DNA from: Bacteroidetes bacterium UBA1860
GTDB taxonomy: Bacteria; Bacteroidota; Rhodothermia; Balneolales; Balneolaceae
Direction: 5' to 3'
Length of the DNA stretch: 5,832 bases
Assembly (NCBI GenBank): GCA_002338335.1
Contig: DDIC01000011.1
Coordinates: forward strand, 1-5,832
The translations under genes were made by a program, and so were the position numbers. Shown in pieces: positions 1 to 5,387 of this stretch; within the stretch, counting starts at the first letter, position 1, and every line of letters starts with the position of its first letter. The notes beneath the pieces are model-generated. The model did no database searches. It saw nothing but the letters and a program-made list of their open reading frames with translations, and was not told the origin of the DNA.

Positions 1-274
1 CCCAGCCATTAATGTGTTAACGGTGATGCGTGGGTTTCAAAACCGACGTCTCCCCCATCAAATCACACCCTATCGATTCGAGACCCAGGATGGGCGTCGA
101 TTCAAGGTAAAAACCATCCGTCAGACCCATAAAGAACGCGTAGGCCATGGCTTCCACATTCATTATGTAATTCAAACCGAAGAGCTCCGGTTTTTTCACC
201 TCGTCATGGAGACCGAGACCTTTGTGTGGCGCATCATTCAAGAAGTGGACGATGAGCTCTTTTTTAATTCGTGA
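1..274 (+). CDS. Unrecognised small protein, 5' end uncertain or outside the window
   Basis: I do not recognise this family. The reading frame is open from the left edge of the window to a TGA at 272-274, so it may be the 3' end of a longer gene. Possible internal starts are GTG at 14, GTG at 23 and ATG at 26; none has a clear Shine-Dalgarno sequence. The visible product is about 80-90 residues, rich in aromatic, basic and histidine residues early on (for example HKERVGHGFHIHYV), with alternating hydrophobic/polar stretches that suggest beta strands, and it ends in an acidic/aromatic tail (QEVDDELFFN). There is no signal peptide or membrane segment in the visible part. It converges on the TPR gene across a short gap containing a hairpin. 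The overlapping - strand frame (17-322) is equally long, but its product looks less protein-like and its start lies beyond the hairpin, so I prefer the + strand. The coding call is moderately sure and the function is unknown. Confidence 0.6.
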   Translation, partial: PAINVLTVMRGFQNRRLPHQITPYRFETQDGRRFKVKTIRQTHKERVGHGFHIHYVIQTEELRFFHLVMETETFVWRIIQEVDDELFFNS

Positions 275-302
275 AGGGGCAATAACTAGATGGCGTTGAC
301 TA

Positions 303-319
303 GGCTCAGTTCGTGAGCC
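303..319. terminator. Small hairpin between convergent genes, possible bidirectional terminator
   Basis: A perfect 6-bp stem (GGCTCA at 303-308 pairing with TGAGCC at 314-319) encloses a 5-base loop (GTTCG). It lies 28 bases after the stop of the left-hand + strand gene and 25 bases before the 3' end of the - strand TPR gene, where a shared terminator would be expected. Neither side has a run of T residues, so it is not a classical intrinsic terminator. The call rests on position and stem perfection only. Confidence 0.35.
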
Positions 320-344
320 CATTCCGTTATCAAACCAATGCCAA

Positions 345-1361
345 TTACTCGGTCATGGCGTCCGCCAAAGGATCTTGCAAACGCTCTTGGCTCAGGCGAG
401 TCAATTCACTCATATGTGGAGAATTAAGCGACACAACCCTCTGATAGTACTCTGATGCTCGTTCCTCATATCCAGAATGGAAATAGGCTTCGGCAAGGTA
501 ATAGTGGAAAATAGGATTGCTTGTAAATTGCTCAGAGAGCCGCCGCCAATGGCGAGCCGCATCCATGTACATCTCTTCATTCAAATAGATATACGCCAAA
601 ATAGAGGCTGCTTCGATTGCAAGATGGTCCTCCATTGCCGCCGCTTTCTCGAGGTATTCAAAACCGGTGTCGACTTCGCCTGGCTTGACATTCAACAACG
701 AAAACGTCCATTTCATCCCAGCAGGCGCCCGACCTGACATGTAATTATAGATTCCTGACCCAATAAGCACTTCAGGACGTTCAGAAGCCGAAGAGGTGAG
801 TTGTTTGGTATATGACAATCCACGAAGACCATTGCGAAGGGCTTGCATGGGATTACGTTCACGTGCTGCAATTAACCCACGATAACCATAAAGCCCCCCA
901 AGCATAGAAATGAGTGTTGTATCACTGGGCTGAGTTTCATGCTTGAGTTGTGCACGTTGGATTGCATTTTCGGAAAGGGACATATATCGGGCCGCTTTAT
1001 CCGAGGATTCACCCACAAAGAAATAATCCCAAAAGGGAATCAAGGAAGCATAGAATAAAGGTTCAGGATCACTTTCAGAGGCCATGCCCGACAAGAAATA
1101 GGAGTTTGCTTGATCCCATTGGGCACTATAAAAAGCACGCATCCCTTTTGCAAAGGCGTCCTCATCGCTCTCAGAGACAAACGTGTAGGCATCGCTTATG
1201 GCTTGGACAGGCTGAACAGATTCTGCAGGTTGCGCTTGAGCTTCCTGAGCGAGAACAACATCAGTGCCGAGTATCGCATAATGAACTCCAGCCAACAACA
1301 TCACGCACCCCAGTCCATGAGCGTATGCTATTTTACTCATCCAATTTTTTCCCTGATTCAT
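345..1361 (-). CDS. Exported tetratricopeptide-repeat (TPR) protein
   Basis: This is probably a periplasmic or envelope-associated scaffold protein; no enzymatic function is evident. The 338-residue product begins with an export signal: a short basic start, a hydrophobic core around residues 15-31, and a plausible signal peptidase I site after VVLA (residue 38). The only cysteine near the signal (Cys19) is not in a good lipobox, so a lipoprotein is unlikely. The mature part is helical. A TPR-like pair sits near residues 68-95 (FAKGMRAFYSAQWDQANSYF), and clearer TPR helices lie near 233-310 (YLEKAAAMEDHLAIEAASIL, then FHYYLAEAYFHSGYEERASE), with a glycine-rich GSGIYNYMSG at 201-210 between them. 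Start choice is open: Met1 has almost no ribosome binding site, whereas Met8 (codon at 1338-1340) has AGGGA about 10 bases upstream and gives a more compact signal peptide. It is divergent from the hydrolase gene. What it binds is unknown. Confidence 0.8.
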   Translation of the reverse strand: MNQGKNWMSKIAYAHGLGCVMLLAGVHYAILGTDVVLAQEAQAQPAESVQPVQAISDAYTFVSESDEDAFAKGMRAFYSAQWDQANSYFLSGMASESDPEPLFYASLIPFWDYFFVGESSDKAARYMSLSENAIQRAQLKHETQPSDTTLISMLGGLYGYRGLIAARERNPMQALRNGLRGLSYTKQLTSSASERPEVLIGSGIYNYMSGRAPAGMKWTFSLLNVKPGEVDTGFEYLEKAAAMEDHLAIEAASILAYIYLNEEMYMDAARHWRRLSEQFTSNPIFHYYLAEAYFHSGYEERASEYYQRVVSLNSPHMSELTRLSQERLQDPLADAMTE

Positions 1362-1415
1362 CCCTAGAGTCGTCGTTCTTTTCTTAATTTAACACTGCAT
1401 AAACGCACAAATCTT
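1362..1415. promoter_or_regulatory. Short divergent intergenic region (TPR gene / hydrolase gene)
   Basis: Only 54 bp separate the start codons of the - strand TPR gene and the + strand hydrolase gene, so promoters for both must sit here or reach into the coding sequences. The middle is AT-rich (TTAATTTAA near 1384-1392). I see no pair of -35/-10 hexamers with good spacing in either direction and no good match to the Bacteroidota TAnnTTTG box. The role is inferred from the gene layout alone. Confidence 0.35.
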
Positions 1416-2321
1416 ATGAATTCATTCACACCCTTCCAAATTGGACCTTTCACATGTACACCCATTGACGCAGGAAACATCTGGCTTGATGGTGGAGCCA
1501 TGTTTGGTGTCGTCCCTTATACGATGTGGTCCAAGGCGATAGAGCATGATGACCGTCTACGTATCCCTATGACCATGCGTTGCTTATTGATTGAATCATC
1601 GGAGACTGGCCATCGATATCTCATCGATAATGGTATTGGCACAAAGTACGACGCAAAGCGATGTGACATCTATGGAATACCCTTTGGCCAAGACCCACTC
1701 ATGGATTCATTAGCCCAAGCGGGCGTCGACCCTGCCGATATCACACATATGGTGTTCAGTCACCTCCATTTTGACCACTGCGGTGGCACTACGGCATGGA
1801 ATGCAGACCAAACATCTCTTGAACACCGCTTCCATAACGCTACTTTTGTTGTCAATCAACGCCATTGGGAAGAAGCCAACAATCCTAATGCTCGTGAGAC
1901 GGCAAGTTTTTTATGCGATAATATTGCCCCCATCGGCGACTCCGGGAAACTCCTTACCATCCCTGATGACCATGAATTCGAACCAGGATTTGATGTGATC
2001 GTGATTGATGGCCATACGATCGGTCAACAGCTTCCACGGCTTACAAATGGAACGCGCACTATGGTCTATGCTGCAGACCTATTCCCTACAGTGCACCATG
2101 TGCCAGTGCCATGGGTCATGGGATACGACATGCGCCCTACAGTCACGCTTCAGGAAAAGGCTCGTCTATGCGCTGAGTCTGTTAAAAACGACTGGATTTG
2201 GTTCATGGAGCACGATGCCCATCACACCTTTATGACCCTCGACAAAGATGAGCGAGATCGTTACATAGGAATACCTTTAGCTGCTTCGGAGCTTCCCTTC
2301 CATGGAGGCAACAACGACTGA
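1416..2321 (+). CDS. Metallo-beta-lactamase (MBL) fold metal-dependent hydrolase
   Basis: This is a predicted soluble binuclear-metal (probably zinc) hydrolase of 301 residues. The MBL signature HxHxDH is intact as HLHFDH (His116, His118, Asp120, His121) within SHLHFDHCGG. The other expected ligands are also visible: His200 in DGHTIGQQ, the bridging acid Asp221 in YAADLFPT, and a C-terminal histidine in EHDAHH (266-270). The GHTxGQQ segment and overall length recall the group that includes AHL lactonases and methyl parathion hydrolase, but the natural substrate cannot be read from the sequence. There is no signal peptide, so it is likely cytoplasmic. The ATG at 1416 lacks a Shine-Dalgarno sequence, but the N-terminal FQIGPFTCTPIDAGNIWLDG is a normal first strand pair for the fold. 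The last 45 bases overlap the 3' end of the opposing symporter gene. Fold and metal site are secure; substrate is unknown. It is not expected to be a true beta-lactamase. Confidence 0.9.
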   Translation: MNSFTPFQIGPFTCTPIDAGNIWLDGGAMFGVVPYTMWSKAIEHDDRLRIPMTMRCLLIESSETGHRYLIDNGIGTKYDAKRCDIYGIPFGQDPLMDSLAQAGVDPADITHMVFSHLHFDHCGGTTAWNADQTSLEHRFHNATFVVNQRHWEEANNPNARETASFLCDNIAPIGDSGKLLTIPDDHEFEPGFDVIVIDGHTIGQQLPRLTNGTRTMVYAADLFPTVHHVPVPWVMGYDMRPTVTLQEKARLCAESVKNDWIWFMEHDAHHTFMTLDKDERDRYIGIPLAASELPFHGGNND

Positions 2322-3557
2322 CGTGGTTGCATCACCCGTAATGTTCATCGTGGTACGGAACATATCTAGGATCCTGTCCACCCCTAGAATCAGTGCAATT
2401 CCTTCAACCGGCACCTGAATCGCCTGCAATACAATGACCAGCATAATGATTCCAGCGCCAGGCACACCGGCTGTTCCAATCGATGCAAGCGTTGCTGTCA
2501 AGACAATGGTGAGCTGTTGCGCAATCGATAAATCCATCCCCAATGCCTGCGCAATAAACACGGCGGCCACCGCTTGATACAAGGATGTCCCATCCATATT
2601 AATCGTTGCACCAATCGGTAACACAAAGCTCGCAACCTCATCATCCACACCCACATGGTTCTTCACACGATCCATGGTTAGCGGCAAGGTTGCCGAGCTC
2701 GAACTAGTACTAAATCCAAGAAGCATCGCAGGACGCATCGCGATTAAAAACTTTCGCAAGGACATCTTGCCTACAACTTTTAGTAAGGTCCCATAAACCA
2801 ACACCATGTGAATAAACAAACCGAGCAATACGGTCAATGAATACCATCCCAGGGCCACTAATAATTCAACCGCTCGACCCAAGTCGTCGCCTGCCAGATC
2901 TACAATCACCCCTGCCATCAAAGCAAACACACCCACTGGTGCCGTTTTCATAATGAGATCCACAATCTTAATAATGGCATCATTCAGTGAGCTAAACACA
3001 TTAATAAGCACCTCACCCTGCTGAATAGGAATGTATATAAGTCCAATCCCAAGTATCAGAGCCACAAATACGACCTGAAGCATATTCGCATTATCGGCAA
3101 ATGCGTCAAAGGCATTCGTAGGGACAATGCGCACAAAAAAGTCAAGAGGTCCTTGATCCAGTTGCTCGGTAGGGTTCGCATTTACTGGCTCATAGGATTC
3201 GATAAGCGATTGCTTGGTCTCCTCTGGTAGGGATGTGCCAGGTTGGATAAGATTCACTGCTACCAACCCTATCGTAATCGCAAACACCGTGGTGAACATG
3301 TAGACCAACACTGTTTTGCCCCCCATGCGCGAAAGTTTTGCCGTGTCGTTCAAACTCGTCACACCCACCACAAGTGAGGCCAGAACGAGCGGAATGGCAA
3401 TCAATTTCAACAAATTGATAAAAATGGTCCCAAACGGCTTGATAAAATCGGTGGTAAATTCGTTGAAACCCGACGCACTGGAGAGCAATCCCCAGCCGAG
3501 CCCAAGAATGAGCCCAATGACAATTTGCCAGTGTAATTGTTTATACCATGGAGTCAT
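2277..3557 (-). CDS. Dicarboxylate/amino acid:cation symporter (DAACS, GltPh/GltP-like)
   Basis: This inner-membrane secondary transporter couples uptake of an acidic amino acid or C4-dicarboxylate to Na+ or H+. At 426 residues it matches the family's usual length. The hallmarks occur in order: the serine-rich hairpin STSSSSATLP (283-292), the NMDGT cation motif (320-324), the second hairpin GVPGAG (364-369), and the last-helix motif DRILDMFRTTMNITGD (394-409). Aligned with archaeal GltPh, Asp398 matches the residue that binds the substrate amino group, Arg401 the one that binds the side-chain carboxylate, and Asn405 and Asp409 lie at sodium-site positions. Retention of the arginine favours glutamate/aspartate or dicarboxylate over neutral amino acids. 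The N-terminus (LHWQIVIGLILGLGWGL) is a standard first helix, which supports the ATG at 3555-3557 although no Shine-Dalgarno sequence is seen. It follows the DUF3098-like gene by 34 bp on the same strand, so the two are probably cotranscribed. Exact substrate and ion are not resolved. Confidence 0.94.
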   Translation of the reverse strand: MTPWYKQLHWQIVIGLILGLGWGLLSSASGFNEFTTDFIKPFGTIFINLLKLIAIPLVLASLVVGVTSLNDTAKLSRMGGKTVLVYMFTTVFAITIGLVAVNLIQPGTSLPEETKQSLIESYEPVNANPTEQLDQGPLDFFVRIVPTNAFDAFADNANMLQVVFVALILGIGLIYIPIQQGEVLINVFSSLNDAIIKIVDLIMKTAPVGVFALMAGVIVDLAGDDLGRAVELLVALGWYSLTVLLGLFIHMVLVYGTLLKVVGKMSLRKFLIAMRPAMLLGFSTSSSSATLPLTMDRVKNHVGVDDEVASFVLPIGATINMDGTSLYQAVAAVFIAQALGMDLSIAQQLTIVLTATLASIGTAGVPGAGIIMLVIVLQAIQVPVEGIALILGVDRILDMFRTTMNITGDATTSVVVASMEGKLRSS

Positions 3558-3591
3558 GGAGTCTTTGTTTCGTTTGGTGAAGAGCGTGAGC

Positions 3592-3819
3592 TTAACGCTT
3601 TAGGATGGCATAGATGACCAACATGTACCCTGTAATCAGGATGATTGGAGATAAGGTCAAGGAGACAAAACTCTCGATTTGATTATCCAGAGCCATAAGA
3701 GTGTAACCTAAGGCAATGAGTGCCACTGACGCTCCAAAAAGGATATATTGTTGCTTTCCAAAGACTAACGTTTGGTTCTTTGCAGCGGCTTTTTTGGCTC
3801 TGGCTCGTGCTTTACTCAT
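3592..3819 (-). CDS. Small two-helix membrane protein, DUF3098-like
   Basis: The product is a 75-residue integral membrane protein of unknown function. It has a strongly basic N-terminal tail (SKARARAKKAAAK, residues 2-14), a first membrane helix at about 25-44 and a second at about 52-73, ending AILKR. The basic tail predicts a cytoplasmic N-terminus by the positive-inside rule. The spacing of the helices and the second-helix pattern TLSPIILITGYMLVIYAI resemble DUF3098, a short family I know from Bacteroidota. This is recognition by eye, not a profile search. The ATG has AGGA very close upstream (2 bases away), a weak ribosome binding signal. It lies 34 bp upstream of the symporter gene in the same direction, suggesting a two-gene unit, though no functional link is known. 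In many Bacteroidota, as I recall, this family sits next to ftsX, and that neighbour is absent here. Confidence 0.75.
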   Translation of the reverse strand: MSKARARAKKAAAKNQTLVFGKQQYILFGASVALIALGYTLMALDNQIESFVSLTLSPIILITGYMLVIYAILKR

Positions 3820-3926
3820 AATCCTGAAAGGTCTTTTTGGGGCTTGAAGGGTTGTGGTTCTTTAGAAAACGGTTAACTAACTCATTGAGCAAAATACAAT
3901 AAACGACCCAAAGTTCGGAATATTCC
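3820..3926. promoter_or_regulatory. Divergent intergenic region between the DUF3098-like gene and maf-mazG
   Basis: This 107-bp AT-rich gap separates two divergent starts and should carry promoters for both transcription units. The best candidate for the + strand is listed separately. On the - strand I see only weak candidates, for example a TATTTTG stretch resembling an incomplete Bacteroidota -7 box with no well-spaced partner. No riboswitch-like structure is evident. Confidence 0.4.
3873..3900 (+). promoter_or_regulatory. Candidate sigma70-type promoter for maf-mazG
   Basis: TTAACT at 3873-3878 (4 of 6 matches to TTGACA) and TACAAT at 3895-3900 (5 of 6 matches to TATAAT) are separated by 16 bases. 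This would place the transcription start near 3907, giving a leader of about 20 bases before the ATG at 3927. The match is fair but made by eye, and promoters in Bacteroidota often deviate from this consensus, so it is a candidate only. Confidence 0.35.
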
Positions 3927-5321
3927 ATGTCAACACTCGAACATTCACTTGTCCTCATCTCAGCCAGCCCACGTCGAAAAGAACTTCTTGAATCGATTGG
4001 ACTCTCCCCTCTTGTTTCGCCATCGGGTATTGAAGAAAAGGTCGATCCCTCTCTTTCTCCAGACGCTCTGGTAATATCGCTGGCTAAACAAAAAGTAGAC
4101 TCTGTCCATAGTTCATATCCTCATAGCTTATGTTTGGGAGCTGACACCGTGGTCGTTCACCAAAACAACATTCTTGGCAAACCCTCCACCGATGAGCAAG
4201 CGCGCAGTATGCTGCAACAACTCAGCGGAAACACCCATGACGTTTGGACAGGCGTTCACATCCTTCGAACAGATGCGCAAGGTCATGGAATTGCTCATGA
4301 AACGTTTGCTTTTGCGTCTCGCGTCACCTTTCATACCCTGGAAGAGTCCTTGATTGAAGAGTACATCGCCACGGGCTCTCCGCGTGATAAGGCTGGAGCC
4401 TACGGTATTCAAGACCCTCTTGGGGGGCTTATGGTCGAACGGGTAGATGGAGACTACACCAATATCATTGGACTTCCCCTTCATCCTGTGTATCAAGCCT
4501 TACGTCGACTTGATAAAACCCCTGTAATACCCACTCCCAAATGGGATCGAATACGCCCACGCGACACCTTCACGGATTTAGAAACCCTTGTTTCGGTTCT
4601 TCGTGTCGAGTGCCCCTGGGACCGGGAACAGACCCATGAATCGGTAAAGAACAACTTGGTGGAAGAGACCTACGAGGTGGTGGAAGCGATCGAGCAAGCA
4701 AACCCTGAGGAGCTAAAAAAAGAGCTTGGCGACCTTCTATTGCATGTATTGTTTCACTCTCGTATTGCACAAGATCAGGATCATTTCACTGTGAGAGATG
4801 TCATTCAAACTCTCTCCGAGAAGCTGATTCGAAGACATCCTCACGTATTCGGCGAAACCGTAGCCACCCATGCGGGCGCTGTGGCTAAAACCTGGGAAGA
4901 AACCAAGTTAGCCGAAGGTAGAGAGTCTATATTAGATGGCATTCCCATGTCGATGCCCTCTGCTATTGTAGCCCACCGAATCCAACAAAAAGTCTCGAGT
5001 GTCGGCTTTGATTGGCAAGAGTGGGATGTTGCTTGGGAAAAGGTTGAAGAGGAACTCCAGGAATGGACCCAAACGATGCGCGAGAATGATTCTGCAGCGC
5101 GTCAACAAGATGAACTTGGGGATGTGTTGTTTTCTATCATTAATGTGGCTCGACTCAAAGGACTAGACAGTGAATCAGCTTTGAGAGGGGCAAATAATAA
5201 GTTTAGGCGCCGGTTTCAAGGGGTAGAAAAACGTATAAAAGCCAAGGGGAAAGCACTCTCAGATTGTTCACTTGATGAGTTAGAAGAAGCTTGGCAACAA
5301 GTGAAACAAGACGAAAGCTGA
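3927..5321 (+). CDS. maf/mazG: Maf-MazG fusion: bifunctional nucleoside triphosphate pyrophosphatase
   Basis: The single 464-residue chain joins two cytoplasmic enzymes that hydrolyse unwanted nucleoside triphosphates to monophosphate plus pyrophosphate. Residues ~8-192 are a complete Maf domain: SASPRRKELL (12-21), the catalytic-acid motif GADTVV with Asp73, LGKP (83-86), DKAGAYGIQ (154-162) and the closing GDYTNIIGLPL. Arg16, Lys56 and Gln162 appear to match residues typical of YhdE-type dTTP/UTP pyrophosphatases. After a linker (~193-212), residues ~213-464 align end to end with E. coli MazG: ECPWDREQTH (228-237), EExxE at 246-250 with ELGD (266-269), RRHPHVFGE (302-310), then the second module with VEEELQEW (373-380), DELGD (395-399) and the ending EEAWQQVK. 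Both domains look intact and no key residue is missing. There is no methionine between 169 and 341, so MazG has no ATG start of its own. Citrate synthase follows after 66 bp with no visible terminator. Domain assignment is strong; substrates are inferred. Confidence 0.95.
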   Translation: MSTLEHSLVLISASPRRKELLESIGLSPLVSPSGIEEKVDPSLSPDALVISLAKQKVDSVHSSYPHSLCLGADTVVVHQNNILGKPSTDEQARSMLQQLSGNTHDVWTGVHILRTDAQGHGIAHETFAFASRVTFHTLEESLIEEYIATGSPRDKAGAYGIQDPLGGLMVERVDGDYTNIIGLPLHPVYQALRRLDKTPVIPTPKWDRIRPRDTFTDLETLVSVLRVECPWDREQTHESVKNNLVEETYEVVEAIEQANPEELKKELGDLLLHVLFHSRIAQDQDHFTVRDVIQTLSEKLIRRHPHVFGETVATHAGAVAKTWEETKLAEGRESILDGIPMSMPSAIVAHRIQQKVSSVGFDWQEWDVAWEKVEEELQEWTQTMRENDSAARQQDELGDVLFSIINVARLKGLDSESALRGANNKFRRRFQGVEKRIKAKGKALSDCSLDELEEAWQQVKQDES

Positions 5322-5387
5322 GACCGTACACACTAGAATAAGGCCCAAAGATTTCATACTATTTAGCAACCTTAATTCAATACATCT
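5322..5387 (+). other. Intergenic gap before citrate synthase, no terminator seen
   Basis: The 66-bp gap contains no clear hairpin and no T-run. Two isolated -10-like hexamers (TAGAAT at 5334-5339 and TACTAT near 5357) lack well-placed -35 partners. The start of citrate synthase has no Shine-Dalgarno sequence (ACATCT precedes ATG). Readthrough from maf-mazG is therefore possible, as is a promoter of a type I cannot recognise. Confidence 0.3.

Noticed and set aside
17..322. A 101-codon - strand frame opposite the left-edge gene
   Set aside because: It overlaps the + strand frame almost fully, its start lies beyond the hairpin at 303-319, and its product has no recognisable pattern, whereas the + strand product looks more like a folded protein.
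950..1387. A 145-codon + strand frame inside the TPR gene
   Set aside because: It is antisense to a well-supported exported TPR protein, and its composition (many His, Arg, Pro, Gln) is typical of a shadow frame.
2279..2294. A possible hairpin around the CTTCGG sequence in the hydrolase/symporter overlap
   Set aside because: The tetraloop-like core is present but the flanking stem contains mismatches and no T-run follows, so a terminator cannot be supported.
1416..2321. The MBL-fold gene as a beta-lactamase or quorum-quenching resistance gene
   Set aside because: Only the generic metal-binding motifs are visible. There is no signal peptide and no substrate-specific signature, so a resistance or lactonase label would be overreach.
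3917..3926. A perfect 10-bp palindrome GGAATATTCC abutting the maf-mazG start codon
   Set aside because: Several 10-bp palindromes are expected by chance in a window of this size, it is not repeated elsewhere in the intergenic regions, and no regulator gene lies nearby.
4128..4496. A 122-codon - strand frame inside maf-mazG
   Set aside because: It is antisense to the highly conserved Maf domain and has no recognisable domain.
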